A stretch of DNA of 64,000 nt from Endozoicomonas sp965196975 (lineage in GTDB: Bacteria > Pseudomonadota > Gammaproteobacteria > Pseudomonadales > Endozoicomonadaceae), in contig NZ_OZ239981.1 of the NCBI RefSeq assembly GCF_965196975.1, forward strand, positions 4,836,001-4,900,000. The letters are read 5' to 3'. The notes beneath the pieces were generated by a model that was given only the letters and a program-made list of their open reading frames with translations, made no database searches and was not told the origin of the DNA. Position 1 is the stretch's first letter. Each line of letters begins with the position of its first letter. This document shows positions 16,369-25,194 of the stretch, piece after piece. Position numbers and translations under genes: made by a program.

Positions 16369-17176
16369 TTATTTATTAACCATTCTTTGAATTACGTTGA
16401 TATAAGACTGACTCATTGCAGCATAGAATTTTTTCAATGCAGGTGAACTCTTGGCAAATGAAAGTAACTCATTTTTTTGCTGGGGAGTCATTAATTGCAG
16501 GCGTGTTGCAAGTTTTTGTGTATAGGCTGGGATCATTACCGCTCCCATTACTTCAGTCATTTTATCTATGGGTGGCAGCTGCTGGTCTACCTGAGGGAAT
16601 TCTTGAAGAATCACCTGAAAAGAGTTTTGAAAATCGAGTGCAAGGTCACGGACAAAAGAGTCGCTGTCACCCATAACTTTTATAAGTTGCTGTGCACTTC
16701 TCAATGACTGCTGGCTGGGCTGTGGGTGACCGGCATTGGCTGCCATAAGTTGGTCTGAAGCTCCACCGGAGAGAACGCTGTTTAGCTCATCATTAAGGAA
16801 TGTTTTACCTGCGCTAGAAGAGAACCACTTGAAAAGAGATTTCAGCTCTTTGAGGGTCAGCTCGTTTTGAAGGATTGCAGTAAACTCCAGTCGAATAGCA
16901 TCAACTGTCATATGTTGGTTGATATTACTCATTATGTTTTTTTGAGATTCTTCAATCGGCTTTAGTTTGATACCTTCCTCGGTTTTTTCCTGATAGAAAC
17001 TGATTAGGCCATCTGATAAATTCTTCTTTTTATTATTAATCATAAAGGTTGCACGCTTGGTCATCTGACTATCAATGTAGAGTGATTCAATTAATAGCTG
17101 TTTTTCCAGTTGATTTTTATTATTTGCACTAATCACTGTTGATAGCAGTGAACAGGTTATACTTAACAGTAAGCTG
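16369..17176 (-). pseudogene. DUF2059-like secreted protein gene, 5' end lost at an ISKra4 element
   Basis: The frame can begin at a GTG at 17136, but in-frame codons continue upstream to the IS edge at 17176 and encode a hydrophobic stretch (SLLLSITCSLLSTVISAN). This is the remainder of a signal peptide, so the original start was removed by the IS. The body (about 255 residues) has a DUF2059-like helical segment: LTLKELKSLFKWFSSSAGKT. Members are periplasmic proteins of unknown role. Because the start and part of the secretion signal are gone, export is doubtful. Confidence 0.65.
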
Positions 17177-18567
17177 GGGTGCTCTCTCTGAATGATTGAA
17201 ACAATAGTGCTCTATTTTCACAGCTACTATGGGAACACCACTCATAATAGTTAACTGTCATGCCCGCTTCTGTTATTTCCAGCTCTACCAAAAGCATCGT
17301 TTTGCAAATTGAAGTTTCTATAGATTCAGGCAACATGCTGAATCTTGAAGATAGTTTACAGCGTGCACTCAATGAAGCCGGGCAGCTTGGAACAAAAGAG
17401 TTATTGGGGCTATTTGAATCACCCAATAAAGAACCTATCGTCGTTAATCAGCAGAAGTGGAACTACAAAGGAAAGGTTCTTAAGCACTATGAAACCTTAT
17501 ACGGTCGTATACCTTTGGAGCGCTCCGTATATCAGGGTGTCAGAGGTGGCAGTACTCTGGCAGCACTTGATCTTCGTGCCGGTATTATTGGTTCAGCTAC
17601 CCCCAAATTTGCCAAGTCTATCGCCTGGAAATACAGCCAGATGCCAGCGCCTGCGGTAAAAGAAGATTTTGAGACCAACCATCAAAGGACGCTTTCAAAT
17701 TCTTATATCAAGCATTTATCGGACAGAGTAGGTGCATTAATTGAAGACCAGCAAGACACTCACTACCACCTTCCTCCACTAAAAGAGCCTGTTGAAACAA
17801 TAGCCATTGGTCTGGATGGAACCTGCATGCTGCTTTGTGAAGAAGGCTGGAGGGAAGCCATGTGTGGGACATTGAGCCTATATTCTGCAGATGGAGACAG
17901 GCTCCACACGATATATACAGCCAGTTCGCCAGAGTATGGTAAACAAAGCTTTATGAGCAAGCTCGACGAGGAGATTGCAGATCTAAAACGACTCTACCCA
18001 AATGCCACATACATCGGGGTAGCTGACGGGGCTAGAGAAAACTGGAGTTATTTGAAACAACATACCTCTGGGCAGATACTCGATTTTTATCATGCATCTG
18101 AATATTTAGCTGGAGCAGCGGAAGCACTGTTTCCAACCAGTAAGGCGAAGCGACACCAGTGGCTTGAAGACAGGCTACATAGTTTGAAAAACAAGCGTGG
18201 AGCAGCCAAAAAAATCCTTCAGGAAATTGAATCAGCCGAGCTCCCGAAAAAGACAATCGCACTGACAGAGAAGCGCTACAAAGCTGTGAGCTATTTTACA
18301 AACAATCACCAGTTAATGAATTATCATCAGGCGCTTAAACGCCATTGGCCAATAGGTTCAGGAGTTACTGAAGCGGCTTGTAAGACTCTGGTAAAGCAAC
18401 GATTATGTGGTTCTGGAATGAGGTGGAAAGCAACAGGAGCGGAAGTGCTTTTGACAACAAGAGCACTGATCCAGAGTAAGGGGCGCTGGGAACAACTTTG
18501 GTCTGAGTTCATGACTGGAAAGGTTGAAGCTAACCTATGAGTCAGTTATCAAATTGAGAGAGCACCC
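17177..18567 (+). mobile_element. ISKra4-type insertion sequence, copy A, no target duplication
   Basis: 1391 bp with 12-bp perfect inverted ends (GGGTGCTCTCTC at 17177-17188, complement at 18556-18567). It is the same length as the copies at 27260 and 42809. The left flank (GTAAGCTG) and right flank (ATCGCCAG) do not match, although both other copies have 8-bp duplications. It joins a 5'-truncated gene on the left to a 3'-truncated gene on the right. Confidence 0.9.
17260..18540 (+). CDS. ISKra4-type transposase (copy A)
   Basis: A 426-residue transposase, identical in the three copies of this window. Catalytic-core features are AIGLDGTCMLL near residue 188, GVADGARENW near residue 250, and the C-terminal IGSGVTEAACKTLVKQRL near residue 370. 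These supply the DDE acids and the conserved GSGxxE region of ISKra4-type enzymes. The only gene in the element. Appears intact. Confidence 0.9.
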   Translation: MPASVISSSTKSIVLQIEVSIDSGNMLNLEDSLQRALNEAGQLGTKELLGLFESPNKEPIVVNQQKWNYKGKVLKHYETLYGRIPLERSVYQGVRGGSTLAALDLRAGIIGSATPKFAKSIAWKYSQMPAPAVKEDFETNHQRTLSNSYIKHLSDRVGALIEDQQDTHYHLPPLKEPVETIAIGLDGTCMLLCEEGWREAMCGTLSLYSADGDRLHTIYTASSPEYGKQSFMSKLDEEIADLKRLYPNATYIGVADGARENWSYLKQHTSGQILDFYHASEYLAGAAEALFPTSKAKRHQWLEDRLHSLKNKRGAAKKILQEIESAELPKKTIALTEKRYKAVSYFTNNHQLMNYHQALKRHWPIGSGVTEAACKTLVKQRLCGSGMRWKATGAEVLLTTRALIQSKGRWEQLWSEFMTGKVEANL

Positions 18568-18855
18568 ATCGCCAGCTCGGTCTGTACTGATGTAGTCAAT
18601 TCCAATTGTTTTCCCGTAGCGATAACCAATGGCATTGAGCTGGGAGTCTGTTTGGTACACCAGGTTTGTGATTTCGTGCTTGGGAAGTAGCCAGTGTTTT
18701 GCCAGAATATCAAAGGAGTCAGCGGCTTTTCCGGGACTGAATAAGCTGACTGATTTCTCGCATAGCCGAAGGGTATCTTGTTCCGTGTTAAGTGGTGCAG
18801 CAGAGATATTGATAGAGAGTATTAGCAATATCAATGGTAATAAACGGTACTCCAT
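18568..18855 (-). pseudogene. Secreted hypothetical protein, 3' end lost at an ISKra4 element
   Basis: The best start is the ATG at 18855, preceded by GGAG. It gives a signal peptide (MEYRLLPLILLILSINISAA) and a mature segment ending ...ISTDRAGDG at the IS edge after 96 native codons. The IS adds nine foreign codons and a stop at 18535. No family is recognised. Two Cys are visible in the native part. It lies on the same strand as the truncated DUF2059-like gene across the IS, but the two are different genes. Confidence 0.6.
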
Positions 18856-19072
18856 GTTTAACAGCTCCATTGATTGATATTACTTCTAGTTTATTGCATG
18901 GAATGGCTTTTGGATGTTTATTTCAAAGTGTCAAAGAAGTGGCTTTCAGCTCTTAGTAATGAGATGTTGGTCAATTACATTATTTAAAAACAATGGATTA
19001 GATCGACCGCTAAAAAATAGGACTATCCGTTAGAGTAATAGTTAATCGCTCCAAGGTAGCCCTAGAGTATGG

Positions 19073-19438
19073 TTAGCTCAGGTAACCTTCGCCTGCTGCT
19101 ACGACAAAAGCCATTTCTACAAGGTAATCCGGGTCTGCCAGCTCTGCTTTAACGCAGGCTCTGCTGGGGGCACAGCCTTCAGGGAACCATGCGTCCCAGA
19201 CCTCATTCAATGCCGGTAAATTAGCAAAGTCAGTGATGTAGATTGTTACGGATAATTTACGTGACCGGTCACTGTTGATCTTCTCCAGAGCCTGATCTGC
19301 CTGGCTAAATATCTGATTTACCTGTCCTTTAATGTCTTCGTTAGTATCTGAATCGGCAACTTCAACAAAGTGAGCGATGCCATTGAAGATGGTAATATCT
19401 GACCAGCGTTTACAAGGGTTGATTCGGTGTATCTTCAT
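19073..19438 (-). CDS. RidA-family (YjgF/UK114) protein
   Basis: A 121-residue member of the RidA family. The C-terminal signature GCAPSRACVKAELADPDYLVEM (pieces GCAPSRACVKAEL and ADPDYLVEM) contains the Arg that binds the carboxylate in enamine/imine deaminases. Family members hydrolyse reactive enamine intermediates or act in degradative pathways. The N-terminus (RWSDITIFNGIAHFVEVAD) is less typical than in canonical RidA, so it belongs to a paralogue group. It is monocistronic here. Confidence 0.85.
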   Translation of the reverse strand: MKIHRINPCKRWSDITIFNGIAHFVEVADSDTNEDIKGQVNQIFSQADQALEKINSDRSRKLSVTIYITDFANLPALNEVWDAWFPEGCAPSRACVKAELADPDYLVEMAFVVAAGEGYLS

Positions 19439-19602
19439 GATTACCTGCCTGACGGATGGTTCAATGGGTTTGTTTGTAATTCATTGACAAATCAAGGAAA
19501 AACAATTTATTGCTCTTGCTGGGGCCAGAGAATTATAGAGAGAGTGCTATGGTAGATAAATAATGGAATTTATTGGAATTGAGCCATGGAGGGGGAGCAA
19601 TT

Positions 19603-20760
19603 GTGATTCCTAATACTAATAATCAGGGGCATGCTGGTTATAGCCACTTAAGGCATTCTGGAGGCATATCGAACAAAGCTACTAAACCCGCTCCCTGGAC
19701 CTCGGTTATGGCTACTCAGCCTAAGCGACATATGCATCATCTTCAAAAGATGCCCGCGCAATACAATAAAGCAGTACAAAGTCGTAATGCTCAGTATGCA
19801 CAGGCAAAGCAGTTTATTCAGGGAGTTAAAGACCTGAATCAAATGAAAACAGACCTGATCGCTAAGCAAAAAGCAAGTAAAGCGGCTTTAGTTCAAAAGC
19901 AAAAAGCGCGTCAGCAAAGACACCAGAATATAGGTCGTCCGGCACGACAGTCTAAAATCGCACAGAATGCAGGACCTTTACAAAACACCCAAAGTAATCA
20001 CACAAATCGTTCACAGACTGCAAAACTGAGATCTGGTGGCGGGCCGGGTGGGCCAGGAAAGCTGCCGTCCAATAATAAACAGAGCTTTCTATCCGGCTTT
20101 AAAGGTACCCCGAGAACACTTCAGCAACTTCAGTATCAATTAAGAGCATCTTATTCTCCACGGGATCTTAAGCAGGCTATTGCGGATGGTCAGGTATCGC
20201 GACTATCTTCCCAGGATTATGTGCGCTATCAGAGTGCACTTAAGAGAGCTGTCATGAATCTGGCAAGTAACCCGGATACAGCCCATCAGATCGACCGTTC
20301 ATTTATAGAGCAGGCATTGAGTAGAGATAAAAGTACGGCATCACACACTATCATGTGTTGGGAAAAGGCTGATGTTGCACATATGGCTGAGCGAAACGAC
20401 CTGTTAAAGCAGGGTAAGGTCTACACCCCACCATTCATCAAGCCTCAGCCCGATTGCTCTTATCGAGAACTTCACAGGCAGTTTACCCAGATTACATCGA
20501 TCAATGACTTAAAGGCAGTTGTTGCAAACAGAGCGGCAACAAATATCACGCCAGCTGAGCAAGGGAAGTATCAGGGGGCATTAAGTGCTGTACTAAGAGG
20601 CATGGCAAAAAATCCCGATTTTGCCGGCGACTTACATGAAGGCTTTATTGACTATGCACTTCAGGGTGACCGAAGGGCGAAGAACGAAATATTATCTCTT
20701 CGCGATAAAACATTGACCGGGATGCTTGAGCGAAGGCTTGATCGGTTGAAAAGGAGGTAG
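19603..20760 (+). CDS. Unknown protein with two tandem ~80-residue repeats
   Basis: GTG at 19603 follows a strong purine-rich ribosome site (GGAGGGGGAG, 19588-19597) and is preferred over TTG at 19573, giving 385 residues. The first ~170 residues are basic, Gln/Lys/Asn-rich and low complexity. The rest holds two related repeats. One runs from SPRDLKQAIADG through YVRYQSALKRAVMNLASNPD to FIEQALSRD. The second runs from SINDLKAVVANR through GKYQGALSAVLRGMAKNPD to FIDYALQGD. No signal peptide. A disordered basic N-terminus followed by helical repeats is common in secreted effectors, but function is unknown. Confidence 0.65.
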   Translation: MIPNTNNQGHAGYSHLRHSGGISNKATKPAPWTSVMATQPKRHMHHLQKMPAQYNKAVQSRNAQYAQAKQFIQGVKDLNQMKTDLIAKQKASKAALVQKQKARQQRHQNIGRPARQSKIAQNAGPLQNTQSNHTNRSQTAKLRSGGGPGGPGKLPSNNKQSFLSGFKGTPRTLQQLQYQLRASYSPRDLKQAIADGQVSRLSSQDYVRYQSALKRAVMNLASNPDTAHQIDRSFIEQALSRDKSTASHTIMCWEKADVAHMAERNDLLKQGKVYTPPFIKPQPDCSYRELHRQFTQITSINDLKAVVANRAATNITPAEQGKYQGALSAVLRGMAKNPDFAGDLHEGFIDYALQGDRRAKNEILSLRDKTLTGMLERRLDRLKRR

Positions 20761-20790
20761 CTGGATAAAACTGATTTGAGCATGATCCGC

Positions 20791-21225
20791 TCAGTCATAA
20801 ACACCCCACATAATACCGGTTCCAAGTTGTTCAAGCTCTTTAACTCGCCTGATGGTCATCACTGCCTGACAATGTGATGCCCATTTGTCATAGGTCACTC
20901 CAACATAGTAGGTTTTCACCAGGTTACACTGGGCCTCTTTCATGCTTGCCCACGCAGCCTGCATGTCTTCCAGATACGTCTTCTGATCTTTATCTGCCTG
21001 TTTTATCAGGTCGTTGTAAACATTATCCAGTGCCTCGTTTGCCTTTTTTAAAGTGATCATATTGCAGTTAACGACATTGGATTCAGCGTGCTCTTTTATC
21101 TCTGAACAGTCAGACTCATAGCCTTCAAAGTAACCACCTGTTGGATCATCAGCAAACGCAGTAGTAAAGAGAAAGGGGAGTATCAGTATTCGGATCATGA
21201 TCGCTATGGTTTGGCTTGTATTCAT
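20791..21225 (-). CDS. LprI-like (DUF1311) secreted protein
   Basis: A 144-residue protein with a signal peptide (IMIRILILPFLFTTAFA) and a DUF1311-like mature domain. Typical features are an early Cys (ESDCSEI), VVNCNMITLKKANEALDNVYNDL, and WASMKEAQCNLV, giving Cys positions for disulfides. The family includes LprI, proposed to inhibit lysozyme, and many uncharacterised periplasmic proteins. Length is normal. No operon partner. Confidence 0.75.
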   Translation of the reverse strand: MNTSQTIAIMIRILILPFLFTTAFADDPTGGYFEGYESDCSEIKEHAESNVVNCNMITLKKANEALDNVYNDLIKQADKDQKTYLEDMQAAWASMKEAQCNLVKTYYVGVTYDKWASHCQAVMTIRRVKELEQLGTGIMWGVYD

Positions 21226-21378
21226 TGCGTTAAGTTTCTTCGGTCTGGCTCACTGAAAAATAATATAGTGACTTCTGTTATGCATTGGTGAAACTTTTAA
21301 ATTTGATCTCAATGACTTGAAAGGCTCTTATCTCTGTGTACTAGACTGAAATCGCCTGTAATGAAGAGGTGCAGCTGG

Positions 21379-22129
21379 ATGTCTGGTGAATCGGAGGAAA
21401 GACGGAAAACTCTGGTGCTTACTGGTGCAAGCAGGGGTATTGGTCATGCAACCGTGAAAACCTTTTCTGCGGCTGGCTGGCGCGTGATTACCTGCTCTCG
21501 GCATGACTTTCCTGAGGAATGTCCCTGGGTGTCAGGTCCTGAAAATCATATGAAGATAGACCTTGCTTCTGAAAAGGGTGTTAAAGAGGGAGTAATAAAG
21601 ATAAGGGAGTTACTCGAGCATGGTGCTCTTGATGCGCTGGTCAATAACGCAGCGATTTCTCCTAAGAGTGCCAAGGGGGGGGCGGCTTGGTTTTGTGGAA
21701 ACGGAAGCTGCCCTGTGGCATCAGGTTTTTCAGGTTAATTTTTTTGCACCTTTGCTTCTGGCCAAAGGGCTGCTTGATACCCTGGCCAGGGTACAGGGTT
21801 CCATTATCAATGTGACCTCCATTGCCGGAACGCGGGTTCATCTGTTTGCCGGCCCTGCGTACGCAACATCAAAAGCTGCGCTGGCTGCATTGACCAGAGA
21901 GATGGCCGCTGATCTTGGACCAAAAGGTGTTCGGGTCAATGCTATTGCGCCAGGTGAAATTGATACTGCTATTCTCTCTCCTGGTACGGAAAATCTGGTC
22001 CAGTCGATACCATTGCGGCGACTAGGAACGCCTGAAGAAGTAGCTGCCTTGATCTATTTTCTCTGTTCTTCAAAAGCGGCGTATATGACAGGAGCTGAGA
22101 TTCATATCAATGGTGGAGAGCACGTTTAG
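21379..22129 (+). pseudogene. SDR-family oxidoreductase, frameshifted at a G8 tract
   Basis: The short-chain dehydrogenase is split across two frames. The first frame gives the Rossmann motif TGASRGIGHA and LVNNAAISP. The second gives NVTSIAGT, the YATSK catalytic pair and a normal C-terminus (YMTGAEIHINGGEHV). The break is at eight G residues, 21675-21682; removing one G restores a single ~250-codon frame. The start is ATG at 21379 after AGAGG, or 21361. The tract could be a true mutation, a phase-variable switch or a sequencing error. Substrate unknown. Confidence 0.8.
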
Positions 22130-22165
22130 AAGCTGCCCTATTAGACAGGTGAACTCTTCTTGAGA

Positions 22166-22540
22166 TTATTTGTTCTGCCGGTAATGGTGTAATTCCTCCA
22201 GTAGCCATATACGGGACTGTTTCTGTTTAGCTCCCGGACACTTTATAAAATAAGGCTTGCCAGACATGGTGCTCTTACTGGCACTCAGCTCGATAAATTG
22301 CTCTGCACTGTTAATCTTCTTCTTGAAGTATTGATACTTCTTTTTCATATGCTCAACCGCTTCTGAGGTGGGGTGAACACTGCCATTTCTGATAAAGCTG
22401 CAATCGGATGCAGTGACATAAGCAATCAGGTGATCTATTTCACTGGAAACGGAAACGGAAACGGAAACGGAAACGGCATAGGCTCTGTCTATGCTGTATG
22501 GAAGAGTAAGGAACATAAACAGAAGACTGAGAATTTTCAT
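22166..22540 (-). CDS. DUF5329-like secreted protein with a Val-Ser repeat
   Basis: Starting at the ATG at 22540, the product has a signal peptide (MKILSLLFMFLTLPYSIDRAYA) followed at once by five VS dipeptides encoded by a (GGAAAC)5 microsatellite on the + strand. The rest matches the DUF5329 pattern: IAYVTASDCSFIRNGS, KKKINSAEQFIELSASKS, and SGKPYFIKCPG. It is probably periplasmic. Function unknown. An upstream in-frame Met at 22573 would lengthen the leader by 11 residues. Confidence 0.7.
   Translation of the reverse strand: MKILSLLFMFLTLPYSIDRAYAVSVSVSVSVSSEIDHLIAYVTASDCSFIRNGSVHPTSEAVEHMKKKYQYFKKKINSAEQFIELSASKSTMSGKPYFIKCPGAKQKQSRIWLLEELHHYRQNK
22445..22474. repeat. Hexanucleotide microsatellite (GGAAAC)5
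   Basis: Five perfect GGAAAC units lie within the DUF5329-like gene and encode alternating Val-Ser on the minus strand. Copy changes would keep the frame and alter the linker just after the predicted signal cleavage site. Confidence 0.9.
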
Positions 22541-22596
22541 TTGGATGTGACTATCAAAAACTGTGGAAACCATAGGGAATGTGAAACTGGTTCCAG

Positions 22597-23076
22597 CTAT
22601 TGAGGCGTATCAGGCTTGTTTAACTGTTCCCAGGCAGAGTTGCCCCATAGAGGAACGGTAGTCATGGAGTGTTTAGCACTACCGGCAGTTTCTTTTGTCG
22701 AATAGCTGAGGTAGATCAGGGTCTTGTTTTTCTCATCCCAGATACGCCGTATTTTCAGATGCTTCCAGAGAATGCTTTTCGATGTTTTAAAAACCACCTC
22801 ACCGCTCTTGGACATATTGATGTTGTTGATCATATCCAGAGTAATAGGCCCTGTCTGTCGGCAGGAGATACCCATGTCGGAAGGGTCAGACAGATCCAGA
22901 TTCCCCTTTACGTGTGAGATATGACAGGTGACACCGGTAACCACCGGATCGGTAAAGGTTTCAATCTTGATATCCTTGGTGGTGAAAAGGCCCAGACTGA
23001 CATCGCCTACCTCATTGTCTGAGCAGCCGGTTAGCAGAAGCGGTGTGATGAAAAGGGCGGAAGCTAACGTACGCAT
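22597..23076 (-). CDS. creA: CreA-family lipoprotein
   Basis: A 159-residue protein that matches CreA: VGDVSLGLFTTKDIKIETFTDPVVTGVTCHIS (pieces VGDVSLGLF, TTKDIKIETFTDP, VVTGVTCHIS) and ILWKHLKIRRIWDEKNKTLIYLSYS (pieces ILWKHLKIRRIWDE, KNKTLIYLSYS). The N-terminus MRTLASALFITPLLLTGCSDN has a lipobox (LLTGC), so it is probably a membrane-anchored periplasmic lipoprotein. CreA's molecular role is not established. It lies just downstream of serA on the same strand, separated by a hairpin. Confidence 0.88.
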   Translation of the reverse strand: MRTLASALFITPLLLTGCSDNEVGDVSLGLFTTKDIKIETFTDPVVTGVTCHISHVKGNLDLSDPSDMGISCRQTGPITLDMINNINMSKSGEVVFKTSKSILWKHLKIRRIWDEKNKTLIYLSYSTKETAGSAKHSMTTVPLWGNSAWEQLNKPDTPQ

Positions 23077-23098
23077 GTTTTTAACCGTCAGATAGCGA

Positions 23099-23123
23099 GC
23101 TCAGCCTGAGAGTCAGGCTGAGC
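23099..23123 (-). terminator. Stem-loop between serA and creA
   Basis: GCTCAGCCTGA (23099-23109) and TCAGGCTGAGC (23113-23123) form a perfect 11-bp stem with a 3-nt loop, 16 bp past the serA stop. No T-run follows on the minus strand, so it may attenuate or protect the mRNA end rather than stop transcription. Confidence 0.5.
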
Positions 23124-23138
23124 ATTTGCAGACATGAA

Positions 23139-24368
23139 TCAATAAAGAACACGGCAGCGGATGGTGCCTTCGATCTCTCTTATCTTCTGCATGGCCATAT
23201 CACTGTGTTCAGCATCAACATCGATAACGACGTAACCAACGGACTCATTGGTCTGCAGATACTGACCACTGATGTTAATCCTGTTTTCAGAAAGTATCTG
23301 GTTGATCTGGCCCAGAATACCAGGAATATTCTGGTGAATATGCAGAAGGCGGTGCTTACCGGGGTGAGCAGGCAGGGCGACTTCCGGGAAGTTTACAGAC
23401 GATAATGTAGTACCAATATCGCTGTACATAATGAACTTCTCCGCAACCTCCCGGCCGATATTTTCCTGTGCTTCCTGGGTACTGCCTCCAATATGGGGCG
23501 TCAGGATGACATTCTTCATGCCACGCAGAGGGCTGATGAATTCATCATCGTTACCCCGTGGCTCTTCCGGGAATACGTCAATGGCTGCCCCCAGCAGTTT
23601 GCCATTCTTAAGATACTCAGCCAGTGCTTCAATAACCACTACAGAGCCACGGGAGGCGTTGATCAGAATGCTGTTGTCCTTCATGGCGGCAAACTGTGCT
23701 TCACCGAACATCCATTGGGTGTCACGGGTTTCCGGAACATGCAGGCTGACAATGTCACACATGCCAAGCAGTGTATTCAAATTATTGACCTGGGTAGCAT
23801 TGCCCATGGAAAGCTTGGTCACTACATCGTAGAAATAGACTTCCATACCCAGGGACTCAGCCATGATGCTGAGCTGACTGCCAATATTTCCGTAGCCGAT
23901 AATACCCAGTTTTTTGCCCCGGATTTCATGGGAGTTCGCGGCTGTTTTCTGCCAGCCTCCCTGGTGCGCCAAGGCATTTTTTTCAGGGATTCCGCGAAGA
24001 AGCAGGATGGCTTCTGCCAGAACCAGCTCAGCCACTGAGCGAGTATTGGAATAAGGTGCGTTAAAAACAGGAATGCCCCGTCTTGTCGCAGCGGGCAGTT
24101 CTACCTGATTTGTACCAATGCAGAAACAGCCAACAGCACAGAGTTTCTTTGCCGCCTCAAAAATCTCGTCGGTTAGCTGTGTCCGGGATCGGATACCAAC
24201 AAAACGAGCGTCAGCGATTCGCTCTTTCAGCTCTTCAGGAGGCAGGGATGTGGTGACATAGTCGATATTGGTATAACCCGATGCTTTCAGAATATCGACA
24301 GCAGATGGGTGGACACCTTCCAACAGGAGAAAACGAATCTTGCTCTTATCCAGCGATATTTCGGGCAT
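23139..24368 (-). CDS. serA: D-3-phosphoglycerate dehydrogenase
   Basis: A 409-residue enzyme matching E. coli SerA in length and layout. The NAD-binding Rossmann motif is LGIIGYGNIGSQ (near residue 154). The catalytic Arg is in NASRGSVV and the His in LTPHIGGST. A C-terminal ACT domain (HQNIPGILGQINQILSENRIN) binds serine for feedback inhibition. It oxidises 3-phosphoglycerate, the first step of serine synthesis. Start ATG at 24368. Confidence 0.97.
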   Translation of the reverse strand: MPEISLDKSKIRFLLLEGVHPSAVDILKASGYTNIDYVTTSLPPEELKERIADARFVGIRSRTQLTDEIFEAAKKLCAVGCFCIGTNQVELPAATRRGIPVFNAPYSNTRSVAELVLAEAILLLRGIPEKNALAHQGGWQKTAANSHEIRGKKLGIIGYGNIGSQLSIMAESLGMEVYFYDVVTKLSMGNATQVNNLNTLLGMCDIVSLHVPETRDTQWMFGEAQFAAMKDNSILINASRGSVVVIEALAEYLKNGKLLGAAIDVFPEEPRGNDDEFISPLRGMKNVILTPHIGGSTQEAQENIGREVAEKFIMYSDIGTTLSSVNFPEVALPAHPGKHRLLHIHQNIPGILGQINQILSENRINISGQYLQTNESVGYVVIDVDAEHSDMAMQKIREIEGTIRCRVLY

Positions 24369-24690
24369 ATCAGTCTCTTTATTGGTTAGCTCATGGCTGA
24401 CTGGCTCAAGGCTGTTTTACTGTGGAAGCACTGCTGCTTTCTTGTTTTTGGAGGCGAGTACCGGCAAGTAGTGCTTCAACTCATGGCTGTTTTTATATCC
24501 GCCAATCGTTTTCATGTCGCATGACAGGTTGATCCCGGCTGCGTCAGGCGGGACATCATAGCATAGGCTGTGTGTGATGGTACTTACTAAAAGGCTATGA
24601 ATTCGTAATTACAGTTCGGAAGGGTAGTCGGTTTAACATCAGTGAAACCGACCAGATGTGTTAGAACGTAAGCTGTATACACGACAGTAT
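24369..24690. other. Upstream region of serA
   Basis: About 320 bp without a gene. It holds an inverted pair GAAGCACT (24425-24432) / AGTGCTTC (24470-24477) in the probable serA leader, and an 8-bp stem GTCGGTTT (24627-24634) / AAACCGAC (24645-24652) just past the end of the DUF4404-like gene. The serA promoter should lie here, but no clear box is claimed. Confidence 0.4.
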
Positions 24691-24951
24691 TTAAATACCC
24701 ATGCTGGAGAGGGTAATCATGAGTTGCCGTATGGCTTGCGTAAGGGCTGGGTGGTCTTCACTGAAGCGGATGGCTTCCTGCTCCAGTTGATCGTTATATC
24801 CCTGAATGGGAATATCCCCTTCTGCCTGAGCAACAGCAATTTTGATTTCTTCAGTTATCTGCTTCAAGGCTCCAGCTGTACATTCATCAACGGGTGAGTC
24901 CTCAAGAACATCATGAAGGCTCTGGATATTGAGTCGCAGCTCTTCTGACAT
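24691..24951 (-). CDS. DUF4404-like small protein
   Basis: An 86-residue acidic helical protein. The pattern of an N-terminal helix (LNIQSLHDVLED), a middle helix (ALKQITEEIKIAVAQ) and a C-terminal HPALTQAIRQLMITLSSMGI is that of the DUF4404 family, which has no known function. It is cytoplasmic, with no membrane or signal segment. It is the last gene before serA on the same strand. Confidence 0.75.
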   Translation of the reverse strand: MSEELRLNIQSLHDVLEDSPVDECTAGALKQITEEIKIAVAQAEGDIPIQGYNDQLEQEAIRFSEDHPALTQAIRQLMITLSSMGI

Positions 24952-25194
24952 ACTATGCTCCTTCCACTGTGCGGCCAGTCTTTATGATAGTACTACAGTG
25001 TATTAAAAGTGAGATGCTTTTATTGCAACTTGAGCCGTGGGACAATAGCCCATTAGGGGAATGATATGATTGGTAAGGATTTTCTGAACCCCGCAAAAGC
25101 TTCAGGCTCAGTGAAACCAATAATAAATGTTGAATGATGCTGGCTTACATCATGCATGTGATGTTTCATCATTTGAATTAACAAGGGATGCACT

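Noticed and set aside
22445..22476. Possible CRISPR-like short repeats
   Set aside because: A pure hexanucleotide tandem without spacers; it is a microsatellite.
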